64,000 nucleotides of DNA from Tetrahymena elliotti 4EA (Eukaryota > Ciliophora > Oligohymenophorea > Hymenostomatida > Tetrahymenidae): NCBI GenBank assembly GCA_000231825.2, contig JH720296.1:2088679-2152678 (forward strand). Reading direction: 5' to 3'. The translations under genes were made by a program, and so were the position numbers. Positions 38,503 through 51,604 of the stretch are shown in pieces (within the stretch, counting starts at the first letter, position 1; every line of letters begins with the position of its first letter). The notes under the pieces were generated by a model. It worked only from the letters and a program-made list of their open reading frames with translations, searched no databases and had not been told where the DNA came from.

Positions 38503-41500
38503 TCAATCTTTAACACTCTTTTGAGATAGGCCAATAAAATTTTAGAGAGATTTCGTTTTAAGTGGGCTATTATTACTAATTACATTTTCACTGTTTTCTT
38601 TACTTTTACTCACTAAGTCAATAATATCGCAATTCAAAATATTCTGTTAAGAATCTTATTTTAGCTGTTCATGCTTACTATCTTTATTGGTTTTTGTTGG
38701 AATCACTTCGAATGATTATATATGAGATTAATTTTCATTTTAATGCTCTGTTTAGAATTAAAGTGTCCTCTAAAATATTGATGCAGGTACTGTGTGCTAT
38801 TCACCCTACTTTAATTCATCAGAAATATTATCAAGTTCCTAACTTGTTTCATATTAAGCTAGCGCTTAAAGGATAGGTTAGACAAATTCTGAGTTGCCAA
38901 GTGTTAGATTCTTTGTGAAGTTGGAGTTAAGTGTAGGGTTTTTTTGATTTTAGTTTAGATCGTTTTGCATGTTTAGAACATTAGATATATTGTTAAGATT
39001 AGCTTTCTGATTTGTTAAATTTGCCACTTAAAAGTTGGAAGAAGAAGCTTTTATTCTAGTCATCATATCATCTGTATTTATTCTATTTTAGAAGTGAGTC
39101 TTCATGCTAGCAAATGAATTTCTTGTTTTAAAGAAGGGGTTGTTAATATTGTCACTATTATTAAATACAATCAATTCAAAAGATGAAAGAATGTATTAGT
39201 CTTAAGTCTAGTTATTGTTACTGAAGTTATTCTCTTCATCATCTTCATTTTAATGATTGTAATAATTTGATTTTGAATGAGGTTTATTATAACCTGAAAA
39301 GCTTGTTTTTGAAGATATTTTTTTTAATTAATTCTATTTATTCTAATAAAACTATTTAAAATGGTTTTAATAGAATGCAAATTATTCATAATCATGGAGA
39401 TTTAAGGAATCATCTTCTTCTTCTTCTTCTTCTTCATTCTTCATCTATATTTTTGATTAACATATTATATTTTACTGAGGCCCAACAACTTATATAAATT
39501 TCTTTAAAATTTTTTATTCCACTTTTGAAGAGTCTTTGTCTTCAGAACAATTGAAGTGGTCCATTAACCCTTCTCCTCTTTCATGATAAAAACTTATCTT
39601 GAACATTATTCCATCCCAATAAGAGTTACTATCATTAGCAAATGAATTTTATCTCACTGAAGTAAATTAATTTGAAGGATTCTACATAGGATTAGGAAGG
39701 AATGATTAATTATTTTATTAATTCATTACTTCTCTAGAGTTATTAACAACAAAAGCACCAGCTTACTATTACAAATTAATATTATTAATAGTATTCAGTA
39801 ATTAATTAGAGCTAGGCAATTATGATTGAATTTGAGTTGGAGATGCAGTAGGTTAATTCAAATTTTAGGCTGTTGAAGGCAGATTAGCTGAAAGAAATAC
39901 CTTATTTTAATATATTGACTAATTATTATTTGCATTTTTTTTTATTTGACATAGCTCATCCATCTAATGAGGAGAAGGCTTATCATCATCAGTTCCTTGC
40001 AGCTAATTGTTATTGAAAGTTACTACACCTCCTACTGCTATTCCACTATTATATTAATTAGATGAATTGTTGTCTTGCATAATTTCATTTGTAATTCTAT
40101 CAAGAGGAGCTTTTGCCATCTAAAAAATAGGATAGTTATTCACATTATTGACTTCCATTTTAATTGGCATTACTTTTGCACATGTTGCAGCGTTGGATAT
40201 ATATGAAATTAAAATATACATAATTTTATCCATATCATTTTAGATCACTTTATCAACATAATTTTTTTTAATATCAACTTAAGGAAAGAAATTATTCAAC
40301 AACAAAAGCATAGAATCAATATTTATTTATTCATGCTTCAATTTTATCTAGTTTTTTTTCACAAATAAATTCATGTAATTCTCAATACAAAATATCCTAT
40401 TCTTTAAAATAACTGATTCTTAAAGCATCCCACTTATCTATAGCTTCAAGGATTCTAAAACTTAACTGTTTCTAGTAGATCTCCCTTAAATATTTTAATC
40501 AAATTCTTTTACTAGCTCTTTAAGATATTTTAATGAATTTTAAAAAATATTAAATTTTTAATTGAAAGAATTAAGTCCAGAAATAGCAAATGTAGTCAAC
40601 TTTTTGTTTGTTTTTTTAATATTTTGGTATGACTAATTTTAAACTGGATACTCTTCAATAGAAAAAACAAATTCATTTTCATTATCTCCCTCAAATAGCC
40701 TAATAATAACATGTTCTGCCTCTAAATCGGTCCTATTTTTCGTAAATTCAATTAATTTTTTTAGTTTAAATTAAAAAAATAAATTTCTTAAAAAAACCAA
40801 ATTCTCAGAATAATTTTTGTCATTCAATTAAACAGTTTTAAATTCTAAAAAAATATTTGATTTTTAAATTTAAAGTTTTTGATTTTGCTTTTGTTAATTT
40901 ATTATATAGATGAGTATTTTAGCTTTTTGAATTAGAATTTAGTGTTTAATATTCATTGTTTTTAACTAGCTTGCTTGTTAGCTATTTTTAGAAATAATTA
41001 GATAGATTATTGCAAAATTTATATTTAATTTTGATAGTACAAATTTAATATTTTATAAAATGTTTTTTGGAATTTCAATTTTAGAGTTTTAAAAATAATT
41101 TGAAAAGTTTTTAAATAATTACTATATTCTTTAGGCTATCAATACATCAGAAAGAAGATTTTCAGAAATTGATTTCATTTATTTTTCATGATAGATTTTC
41201 TTTAATTAGCTTAAAGATGAGCTTTTATTTGATGGAATAGTAATATTTGATATAAATTTTTTAATTCCTTGTTTTTTATGCTTTTGTCTTTCAACCTCAT
41301 CTTTGTTAGCAGAAGCTATTTAGGAGTAGACTTTTTAATTCAATTTTTATTGATTTAGAAGATAATTAGATTAGTGTTTTAGCCTTAAAAAGGTTAAAAA
41401 ATCAGTTTCTTTCCCAGAAATTTTATACTCATCTGCTATAGAATATTGGGAATAACTTAAGTTAATTTTTATTTTTTGTAGAAATCTTTAAAAGTATAAT

Positions 41501-41720
41501 TCGTTGTTTAGATTTTAGTATTTACTTTCTGCTTCTTTGTTGTAATCTATTAAAAAATATTAGAATAAAAACTTTTAATTAACTTTAAACATTAATTTTA
41601 ATTACTTTTAACTACGAAAGATTCAAGCTCAGCTTAATATTTAGTTACAAAGAAAGCTATTGGGTACTTATTTAAAATCAAAGTAGACCAATTACTCTGA
41701 TTCTGATATTATTCATACAT
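38503..41720 (-). CDS. Asn-rich protein with helical N-terminal half, unknown function
   Basis: ATG at 41720 (MYEQYQNQSNWSTLILNKYP) starts a first exon. A GTAAT...TAG intron of about 60 nt is followed by KNYNKEAESKYQNLNNE and a second exon to about 41120. A very long final exon runs from about 40760 to TGA 38503-38505. The segment near 40120-40780 is ordered and helical (HVIIRLFEGDNENEFVFSI, FCIENYMNLFVKKN, DKIMYILISYISNAATC). Its hydrophobic spacing is loosely like the helical half that follows MPN domains in eIF3f/CSN6/Rpn8 proteins, but I see no MPN or JAMM motif. The remaining 500 or so residues are Asn/Gln/Ser-rich with a run of eight Glu residues near 39430. Probably cytoplasmic or nuclear. 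Family not recognised; the gene itself is well supported by one frame free of TGA for over 2 kb. Confidence 0.65.
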
Positions 41721-41778
41721 CTTTACAGTTTATTTAGTTTAATTGTATTTATATATAAAAATCAGAAAATAAACTAAA

Positions 41779-41935
41779 ATGAGATTTAACACACTAAAGA
41801 AAGATATTCCAAAAGAGAATGAGAGTACTCCAATCTATAGAAAAACTGAAGTAAAATCAATAATAAAGCTTGGAGCTTAAAAAGCAAGAGCAAAATAAAT
41901 ATTTACCTATTTCAAAAAAAAAACTGTATTAATAT
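41779..41935 (+). CDS. Possible short first exon, divergent to the preceding gene
   Basis: ATG at 41779 opens MRFNTLKKDIPKENESTP followed by a basic stretch ending GAQKARAKQ. It begins only 58 bp from the start of the minus-strand gene, so the two would share a promoter. The rest of the frame turns into Phe/Lys translation of AT-rich DNA. The peptide IIKLGAQKARA resembles IIKNERARA in the frame starting at 43001, so the two may be exons of one gene or paralogous fragments. Weak. Confidence 0.25.
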
Positions 41936-41959
41936 TTTTTCATAAAAATATTAAAAATT

Positions 41960-42960
41960 TTTATTTTTATTTCAAGTAAAAAATCAAAAGATTAAATATT
42001 AATTTTTATTAGCTGATTTCATAGAAAAAGTGATTTTTATTATCATTCATAGCTATCTTTAGGATTTTGTAATTTAACCTAATAAAGAATGTGCTGCTGT
42101 TGGTTGTTATGTAAATTTAATCAAAGATTTTATTAAGGAAACAATAAAAATTTTTTTTTAAATTTCAAATTAGAATTAATTAGAGAATGGAAAGATCAGA
42201 TATATTTATTTAGATTATTTTTGAGAAAAAGTACTTTTTATTCTCATTCATGACCCAGAATATTAGGCTTTTATGATTTAACTTAATTTAGAAAATCTTA
42301 TTAATCTTTTTTTAAGTTTTTATTATTAGCATTTGTTTTTTAATAAAAGTTTTTTTTTAATTTCAAGTCAACAAAATGTAAAGATCAATTTTTTTCGTAT
42401 ATTTTTTTAATTATTATTTCTGAGAAAAACTACTTTTTATTATCATTCATCGCAGTCTGAATATTAAGATTTTATGATTAAATGAATTAAGAAAATCTTA
42501 TGTAAACTTAATAATAGATTTTATTAACATTTTTAAAAAAGAAAAAAATTTTTTATTTAATTTTAAGTTAAAAAATTTAATGATCAAATTTTTTTGTGTA
42601 TTTAGCTTGTTTGATAAAAAAAGTATTTGTTATTATCATTCATATCTATCCGAATAATGTGATTTTATAATTTAACCTAAGCAAGAAAGAGTTAAGAGCG
42701 TAAACTTTATAAAAGATTTTACAAACATTTTTTAAAATAATACTAAAATCTTTTTGTTAAATTTCTCAAAGAATGAAACTATTAAATATGCTCTTAGATA
42801 AATAGTTAGATTTAAAATGTAAGATAAATAATTAAATTTTTAATTTAGAAAAAGTGCTTATATTATCTTTAATTGCTTGTTTGCTATCTATCTGAGTATT
42901 AGGATTTTATAATTTAACCTAAGCTATAAGTGTTTAGAGTGTAAACTGCAAATAAATATC
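41960..42960. repeat. Five-copy tandem repeat, about 200 bp
   Basis: A block with landmarks AGAAAAAGT.CTTTTTATTATCATTCAT, then ATATTAGGATTTTATAATTTAACC, then an AGATTTTATTAA tract and a TTTCAAGT...AAAGATCAA tract, recurs in series. The TCATTCAT landmark lies at 42043, 42244, 42443 and 42636, with a decayed fifth near 42866, so spacings are 201, 199, 193 and about 230 bp. Units are diverged. In unit 2 the core AAAAAGTACTTTTT is a perfect palindrome. No tRNA or snRNA consensus seen. It is non-coding unless it is intron sequence between the frames at 41779 and 43001. Confidence 0.75.
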
Positions 42961-43000
42961 TAACTAAGTAAAATCATAAGAAATATAAGTATTTACAAAG

Positions 43001-43534
43001 ATGTTAAAGTATTAGGTAGAAGATGACGAATCTTTTAATTCTTCTTTTCCAATTATCAAGAATGAAAGGGCTAGAGCGAATCTACAAGCAGATAGAAAAT
43101 AAGAGTAGTGCTATTTAAGTTTGGGTATATAATGTATTGTTAAAAGCCAAATGAGAGAAAGCATACTAACAATAAAATAAATACATTAGTACTTCTTTTC
43201 ATCTAGTATTAATTCCAAATAAAAAAGAAAGTAGCAAATAAACAAACATATTATACAGTACTTCATCCATTTGAGTCTCTTTTTCCATTTAATTTTTAAA
43301 AAAGATTGTAAATATTGTTAGGCAATTTCATAATGTTAAGTAGCATTTAGTCAACTATTTATAACATTAGTAAACAAATATTCTTTCTTTTTTAAATTCT
43401 TCCTTAATTAATTACCTTTTAACTAGAGTCACTCAGATACTTATTGGTATTTGGATTATATTCTTACAAAAATAGCCATTTTTTTAATTTATCAGCATAC
43501 ATTTTATCTATTATTTGATTTATTATTTTACTGA
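43001..43534 (+). CDS. Open frame of 177 residues, doubtful
   Basis: ATG 43001 to TGA 43532-43534. The first roughly 40 residues look coding (VEDDESFNSSFPIIKNERAR). The rest is rich in Phe, Leu, Ile and Tyr and could be two membrane segments (FLIYQHTFYLLFDLLF) or simply translated AT-rich DNA. With a single stop codon, a frame of this length can occur by chance. No family recognised. Confidence 0.3.
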
Positions 43535-46259
43535 TTGTGTATGTAGGAGAATCGCTTGGCTGCTAATTTTTTTGCTGACTAATTTCTATTAATTTAATCA
43601 GATATATATAAATTATTTATTAATTATTATCTAAGCATGTAAAAAAATAAAAATATTCTGAACTATTTCAAAATATTAATTAAAATCACATTTTCAATTT
43701 TTTCTAGCTTTTTTATAAAGATTCTTCTTCTTTTTAAAAAATATTTTTTATTTTAAAATTTATATTTTATTACATATTAGTTAGAATTTAAATAATCTTA
43801 ACTTAGATACATATTATTATTTGCACTAGAATTAACTATTCAAATCTTATATATAATTATTCTCTTAAATCCTTTTCTCCTTCTCTCCTAACTTTATCAA
43901 TTTTAAATGATTTATTTGTTTTCTACTAAACTTAATTTTGAGATAATAAAGTCTTTAATGTTGCCATTAAAGTGAACTCAAATTTTCTTTGGATTCTGTA
44001 AAAATGAGGAGAAAATTCTTTTTGGGAATCAATCTGAGATAACATCATGGTTTTAGCTAAAATAAACTGAAAAGTTTAAAACATTTTGAAGTTAATGTTT
44101 TATTTTAAATTTTTTTCTTTCTATTTTGTAAAGTAATATCAAAAATGTCATTTTAAAAAGAAAAAAATTTTTAAATATTTGATTAATATCAATCAATTTA
44201 TATTGATCGTTAAGATTATTTGTTCAAAGAATAATTTAAATTAATTTGTACAATTGATTTGAATTTAATAGAAATTATTTAAGTTTATTCTTTGAGTATT
44301 TTGATAGATTGTAATATTTAAAGAAATAAAGTAAATAGATAAGTTAAATTTTGTACAAGATCAATTTTTAAATTAAAATATTATCTATCATTAAATCTGA
44401 CTATTACCTGAATTCAACTGAGATATTTTCTATCATTTTTTAGTATTAAAATTAAATTAAAATAAGAGGTTTTTAAAATCTTTTAATTACAAAATTATAT
44501 GATAGTGAATTATTTTGGCTCATTTTAAGAATAATTTAAATCAAAAATAGAATTCATAAGAATTTAATAGAAATAATTTAAGTTTTTACTTTTTACTTTA
44601 TTTTGAGTATATCTGCTCGCTCTATTTGTTTGATTTCTGGAATTTTCTATAGATTTAATTTTAATATTTATAAAAATTTATAAATATTTTTTTTGGTAAA
44701 TTTTAAATTAAATTAATATTAAGAATATCTATTTTAAAATTAGAAATTTTCTATTTTGTTTCAACTTATTATTTTTTAATTATTATTTCCTTTCTAAAAC
44801 AATTAAAATAAAAATTTAGATTATTAAATTAAACTAATAACAAGAAGATATTATTTATCCTTCATTTTCATTTTTTTTATGATTCTTCAATTAACACTCT
44901 AATTAGAGTAAAATATTTATAGGGACTTGCAATATAAAAATATGAATTGAAATTTTGTTATTCAAAAATAAACTTAAAAAATGTCTTTTTGTAAAATAAA
45001 ATTTGAGATTCTGATTATATTTTTTCATTTTAAAATAAATTTATTGGTTAATTCAAAAAAATCGTGGAAAATAAGTAAGTATTTTTTAAAATAATAATTC
45101 AATAAAAAAATAGACTCAACAGAACCATTTATTTTATTGTTTATTTTTTAATTATCATTTGTTTCAATTTTTGAATTACTAACTTAAGTGAGTGTGAAAA
45201 GATTTTCGTGAAAATGTGTATAAGTAAATAAATAATAGAAATAATCATAATATTCAAAATTATTAATGAATATTTTATCTGAAATACTGAATTAATTAAT
45301 GATTTATTTTCTTAATTTACATAATGTTATTAATCATCTGCTTAAATCTTTAAAATGAAATTAATTATTAATTTTTTATTTTAGAGTAAGGAAGAATATG
45401 TTATTTTGAAAAAAAGAAAAAACTATATCTGTCTACTAGTAAATTCCTAAAGAAAAATAGATTGAACACATACCTAACTACATAAGAAAGTAATTTAATA
45501 TCTTAAATTTTATTTTAATGTTTAAAGAATTACAAAAGCTGACTGAATTTTGAAATTGATAAAATTTTGTTAAAAAGCATCAAAAATTAGGTTGAATTTA
45601 TGTTATAAGATTAATTAATACATATAATTCTTTGGACAGTCTAATAAAAATGAAACTTAAAAGTTTAACTGGCTAATAATTATTAAAGAAATATTTATGA
45701 AAGAAATAATACTTATTTTTTGTGATTGTATAAAGAATGATGAATAATACCCTGAAACTGTAAATAATTGTGAGGTTTTTGAGACAATTTTTACGAAGAT
45801 TTTTACTTTTTTGATATATTTAGTATTTAGTTTTACATATTTTATTCAGCTGCTTTTGTATGGAAATAAGCAGAAAAGGAAGGAATAGATGATATTAATA
45901 GAATGGTTGATAAATATAAAGTTAATTAATTGAATTATCTGTGAATTTTATTGATATTTATCTATTAGTGAATTTATTTTGTTAATGATGAATTAATTAC
46001 ATTTGAGATTAGCGCAAAATAGAAAATTGATAACTTCTTGGATTTATTTATATTTTTTTGTATTTATTTGATCAATAATAAAGATTAAAAAGAAAAGTAT
46101 TGTTAAGATTTATATTTGATTGCCAATAAAAATAATATTATAATCTTACAAATCAAAATACTAGCATTGACTATAAAATAGCATTATTATAATTATTATA
46201 TTATTAGCATATATCAGCATAATTAGGTTAGAAAAATTATAATTTTTAAAATAAAAACA
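43535..46259. other. Long AT-rich region without a clear gene
   Basis: About 2.7 kb with no convincing exon. The longest item noticed is an 82-codon frame from ATG 45697 with a hydrophobic middle, which I do not trust. No ordered repeat was found by eye. Confidence 0.5.
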
Positions 46260-49200
46260 ATGAGTTTTACAACAGGTATTGCTAGTAGGTAATAGAGAGC
46301 AACTACTCCATCAATAGGGTCATCATATCTTCGACAAACCCTTTAAAGCAGTAACTAAAAAAAAATGGAAGTTCTAATTATAGGAAAGAATAGCGATCCT
46401 GAATTGGAATTTATTATTTAGTAAAGTGAGTAGTGGATTAATAATGATATGGACTCTAATGAAGATTTGCTCTACTTTAGTGATTGTGTAGATATTGAGA
46501 TTGTAACACTCCATCAAACTCATTTTGATTATATTTTAAAGGAACTTAAGAGGAAATCTCCTGAGATACTCAATCACTCATATAACTCACCTATAATATT
46601 AATTAATTCCTGCAGGTATATTGAGAGCTTATTGCATCTCATAGCTGTATTTGTTAGTGAACTTGGTCTTCCTTAAGATATATTTATTAGAAGTACTCCT
46701 TATTCATTCAATTAACAAAACGAGTATTTATTGCAACTCACTTAAATGACTCACAGTAAATTACTGCAATATTTTAACTTTAGTGAGACTTTCACATATG
46801 TTTTCTTTGATATAAAGCTAAAAAATGGATTTATTGAATGCAATAAGAAAGTAAAATCTCTCGATAATCCTAACATAAATATCTAAGAGTAGTAGAAAAT
46901 CAATTAGTTTCGTATTATTATTTAACTCAATTCAAAGGTTATGCCTAAAACCTGTTTAAACTTCTACCAACTTTGTTAAGGAAATTTCAAAAACTCCAAG
47001 GGATAGCGTCTAACTTATAAAAATACTTTATTTCATGCTATTTAAAAGAATGCCTTTATTCAAGGTGGGGCTTTCTCGGAATTTGATAAAGACGAAAGCA
47101 TTTTTGGCCCTACTTTTGAAGATGAAAATTATGCAATTAAGCATGATTAACCAGGAATTATTGGAATGGCTAATTAAGGTTTACCGCATACTAATGCTTC
47201 TCAATTTTATATTACTCTTGGAGCACAGCCTGACAAAGATCAAAAATATGTTGCATTTGGATTAGTTGTTTATGGGATGAAATACCTGAGAAAACTTAAT
47301 AAGCTTACAAACAGATCTTCTTACACTCCTGCTTTTGAAGCTCGAATAGTTAATTGTGGTGAATATAACTTTTGTAAATTATTAAATTATCCTTTTTGAT
47401 ATAGACAAAATAATTTCTTGTTAGTTTCATTATTTTACATTTATTTTTCTAAAAATATCTTATTAAAATAATTGTAACCAGCCTCTGCAATATTCAAATT
47501 TATTTTATTTTAGAAAAAGATGACTTCGTATCAGAAACTAAGAAGGACTTTGACCTATTAGACAATGCAGATCAATTAAAAAAGTTAATAAATATTGAAA
47601 ATATTTCAAAATAAGAAAAGTATTAGAGCTCTTTGTCTTCTTACATTAGACCTAAAATTGGAAACTCTGCCTAAAGCAGAATCCAAGTGAAAAAAGAAAG
47701 AGATACATACACTTCTCAAAGAGAAAGATTCAAATCTAATTTTAATTAATAGGAGTAAAAGAGACTTCCTTAGTTACAAAATTAATTAGAAACTGTCAAT
47801 AGCTATAAATAAGTAAATTTGGTTAAGCAATCGGATAAAGAGATCTTTAAGCAATATAAAAAAGAATTAGAAGATTAGCCCTTATTTCAATTTCATAATG
47901 TTAATCTTTTGGCTGACAGAGGCAGTAGTAGTGGTAGTAGCTTATCAAATGGACATAAAATTGTTAGGAAAAATCCATAATAAAAATTCTAATACATCCC
48001 AAACAACAAAAGTAATTTCCTCAAATTTTAAACAAATAGCCTGGGATATTCGAATTATGGTAGTTTAAATAAAAACCCAGTCTCCAGGACAAACAGTGAT
48101 TTTAGGAATATGATAATAGCTCAGACACTTTCACCGACAACAACTTAATTAAAAAAAGGCGGCAGCACGAGAAGTGATCTGTAGAAAAATGGGGATTAAA
48201 TTTTATAAATATTATTAAATAATGCAAGCATAATATCAAATTAGAAGAAACTAAATGGACAAAATTAAGATGAAAAATCAGCTCAAAATTCATCATATTC
48301 GTACAACCACCTCGAATTCGATGAAGAACAGCCATCTGATTGTAAATATATTTATTAATAGTTATTTTTGTTTCTGCTTTAATAATTAATTAAATTCGAA
48401 TACTTATCTACTTCATTTGAATAAATACTTTTTTTAAAATAGATAATCTTGATCAAAATCTATCTGAAAGATAAGATTAATATTCAGATGTTAATTTTGG
48501 TAGTAATCTATTCCCCAATTATTTTAAGAAGTAAACTACCCCAGTCAATAATAATCTACTTGATAGCATCAAATCTGGTTTCTTGAATACGGGCTAACAG
48601 CTATAATTCAGAAAACTCCCAAATATAGACAAATTTACCACAAACAGTTTCAGAAGTCAAAAAGTTAAAGTTGCAAGTATAGGTAGTTTTCAAGAATTCA
48701 ACAAAGGCAGGATAGTCAATCACTCTATATAAAATATCTAAAACGATATAAGAAATTTATAAAACTACATGAAACAACCCTCAATCAACAATGTAATATT
48801 CGATGACATATCGTAAAAGATTCTCATGAGCAGCAAAGAGGAAATTGGTTCTCTTATCATCATTTCATAAATTGTAAATTTATTAATTAATATAAGTTGT
48901 AGTTTAAGAAATTCAAATTATTTTGATTTAATAGAGTCAATTTAAAAGATTCATAGCTCATCAATACCAAAAAAAAATATAAGAAGATCAGTTGCAAGAA
49001 TTAACAAAAATCATTCCAGGTATAAATTTTATCAATTTGATTTTGAAGCACTCTTAATTTTTATTGAATAATTTTTTAGGATTATCTGAGAGCATAGCGA
49101 TGTAGCTTCCTATAAGTTTAAAGAAATCCCTTTCAACATAAGAACTGATATTCATCAATAAATAACTAACCCAGGATTAACAAATTCCAAAAATAGACAC

Positions 49201-49327
49201 AAAAAACACTCTTTTTAATATGTCAAAATAGGTATTTCATTTAATTGTAATATTCATAATTAAATTCTATCTTATATAATATGAAAAGGTTGGTTTTGAT
49301 ATATCAGAAGTTGAAGATGACTGGTGA
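46260..49327 (+). CDS. PPIL6-like cyclophilin with long C-terminal extension
   Basis: ATG at 46260 (MSFTTGIASRQQRATTPS). Residues about 40-150 resemble the thioredoxin-like N-terminal region of PPIL6 (MEVLIIGKNSDPELEFI). They are followed by a cyclophilin-type peptidyl-prolyl isomerase domain at about 46900-47370: KVMPKTCLNFYQLCQG, FIQGGAF, FGPTFEDENY, GIIGMANQG, NASQFYITLG and KYVAFGLVVYG. The active-site Arg of the FHR motif is Ala here (LFHAIQ), so isomerase activity is probably weak or lost. A GTAAATT...TTTTAG intron (about 47375-47513) follows. Then a Ser/Asn/Gln-rich tail of about 500 residues spans several exons and ends ISEVEDDW at TGA 49325-49327. Vertebrate PPIL6 has cilium-linked expression; a ciliary role here is inference. 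The tail is joined by phase, so a separate downstream gene is less likely but possible. Confidence 0.88.
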
Positions 49328-50236
49328 AATAAAATGCTTTTATCTTGATAAATCACATGAAGAAGACTTATATAAAATAAAATAAAGACAATTAGAATTA
49401 TTTAAATTTTCAATTTGTAAATATGATCCTTTAAAAATTATTTCAATTAAATAATAACAATTTATTAAGAGTTTAACTTACTGAATTATTTAGACACATT
49501 AATAACTAATAATTATTAAGACAAACTAATAACTAACTAACTCACTTTTATCTAGTTATATTTACAACTCTCTAAAAACCTAAAGTACATAAATTATTTA
49601 ATTATTGTTAATGTATTAAAAAACTCATCTATCTATTATGTAATATAGTATATTCATATATATTTTCTTTTTGTATTTTTATTTCTAACACAGTCACATC
49701 TAAATATTATCATATTTTTATTTCTCAATCAAAATTTAAAAATAAAATAAACTTGCATTTGAAAAAGTCTCTTTTATTGTCAAGTAATAACAAATATATC
49801 AAACAATCTGTATGAAATAAGTATTAATAAAATACTGTATTACCTCTGAACCTCTATCCTCTATTATAAGTATGGAGTTTAGTTACTAATTTAGGTTTCT
49901 ACATTAAATTAATTAAAAGATGTATTCATTTAAGTTCGAGTATATAAAATTGCTAAAGTAAATATCTGTGAAATCAAAAATATCAAATGTATCTATAGAA
50001 ATAAATATTAAAATATTAAATTAATTAAAAAGTTAAAAAAATTTTGATAGTAAATTTATCGCTAAATTTAAATTTATTACCAAAAAAATAAATTAAAATA
50101 CAATCTAAACAAACATCTGTAATAACAAAAATATCAAAGCATTTGAATTTAAAAATAATAATTTCTCTTTTTTTATTATGAGAGTTAAGTACAGAAAAGT
50201 AATTTAGAAAATGTTTAGGCTTAATAATTAAATTAA
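49328..50236. other. AT-rich spacer between convergent genes
   Basis: Contains AACTAACTAACTC-like short repeats near 49520-49545 and no gene that I can see. Confidence 0.5.
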
Positions 50237-51604
50237 TCAATCTATTTTTAGATTTTTTAGGTTTTTTAATTATTATTTAAGCTAAGTTTCCCATTGTTAG
50301 AAATCTTCTTGTATTTCACTAATGGAACAATGGTAATTTGCCCATTATTTTTTTATTTTTAGATTTAAAACTTCCAGTTATTTTATTTGACATAGACTTT
50401 ATAGAATATATTTAGCTTCATGCATTCTTCTGTGATTGATAGATATTTGTAGGGTTTTTAGCTTTTGGTTTATTTTTGGAAGGCAATCAAAGATTGGACC
50501 TAAACCAATAGCTGCTAAATAGCAAAACTCATCAAGCATTAAAGATAGCTTCTCAACCTTTAATTAAGAAAGAAATTTGGTAAAATTATTGACTACATCA
50601 TTTGGCACAGGAATGAAATATTTGATGCAGTTATTAGATGGCTAAAAGTTTTCTTCATTGGAATGATAAATTCCTTTTTCTAATTATATTTCTAATGAGT
50701 TTAAATTTTATAAACTTAATATGAATTCATAAAGTAATTTTCTTTGTGCTTCATCCTTTGGAATTAAATTATCTTCTAGACTTAATATGCTTAGTGATTT
50801 TATTTAATTCTTATCTATTTCGTAAAGTTCAGATAAAGATTTCAATTAAATAACATTATCATTCAATATCTAAACTTGTATAATGTCAAGAGTCTTTTCT
50901 TCTCCACCAAGAGACTTTGTCTTCTAATAAGAAAAGAAGAAATTTTCAAATTAGCTAGCTTCCTCCCTTACAAATAGGTCAAAAAGGCTAGCTAAAAAAT
51001 ATAACTTATCATCAAATCTATTATTTGGGTCTTTTCTTTCCTTTTCTGGTAAATTTGGATTGTTTATCTCATTTGAGTGAAAATAATAAATGCACTACTA
51101 ACTACCAGCACATGTTTCTTGATTGCAAACACCAGAACAATTTGAGTAGCAAGTTGATATGTAACTAGGAGAGCTCCAATATGTATTCCAAGAGCTCCAT
51201 TTTACTTTGGTATTATTATTATAAACCCTACTTTAACCTAAGGCTATCATAAATTGATTGCATAAGTTGATGAAATCAGATTTTTTTTAAATTGATTTCT
51301 CAAACATTATTTTGAAGTAAAAATATTCAAGAATACATACGATACTAAATAATTAATTGTTATTATAAATAACATCACCAGGTTATTGTTAGTACTAAAG
51401 CTAAGAACCAGCTTAGAGAAATATGTATTTTTAATTGTATGTATCAAAATTTATTATTTTACATTCATTTTTATTTTCTATTTAAAAATTAAATGATGTA
51501 ATAAATTTAACTTCAATTTTTTAGTTGATTCCCAGAGTAGTTATTAAATTTTATAAGAGCTCTTTATCTTCTGCTTTTATATTTTTGAAACTAAATCCCA
51601 TCAT
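50237..51604 (-). CDS. Unrecognised 455-residue protein with Cys cluster (copy 1)
   Basis: A single exon from ATG 51604 (MMGFSFKNIKAED) to TGA 50237-50239, 455 residues. About residues 90-190 include KSDFINLCNQFMIALGQSR and a cluster of five Cys in C-x3-C-x3-C-x4-C-x5-C spacing (CYSNCSGVCNQETC, then C after five residues). This suggests a small metal-binding or disulfide knot, although no signal peptide is present. The C-terminal half has Leu-rich segments with LRR-like periodicity (KSLSILSLEDN, LNSLEIQLE, LSLMLDEFCYLA, LEVLNLKIKKQW). A close paralogue lies 1.3 kb upstream at 52894-54243. Both keep the frame over their full length and vary most in the first 90 residues, as expected for genes under constraint. 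Family unknown; probably lineage-specific. Confidence 0.8.

Noticed and set aside
45697..45945. 82-codon plus-strand frame with a hydrophobic centre
   Set aside because: With a single stop codon this length is expected by chance, and no intron-exon context or motif supports it.
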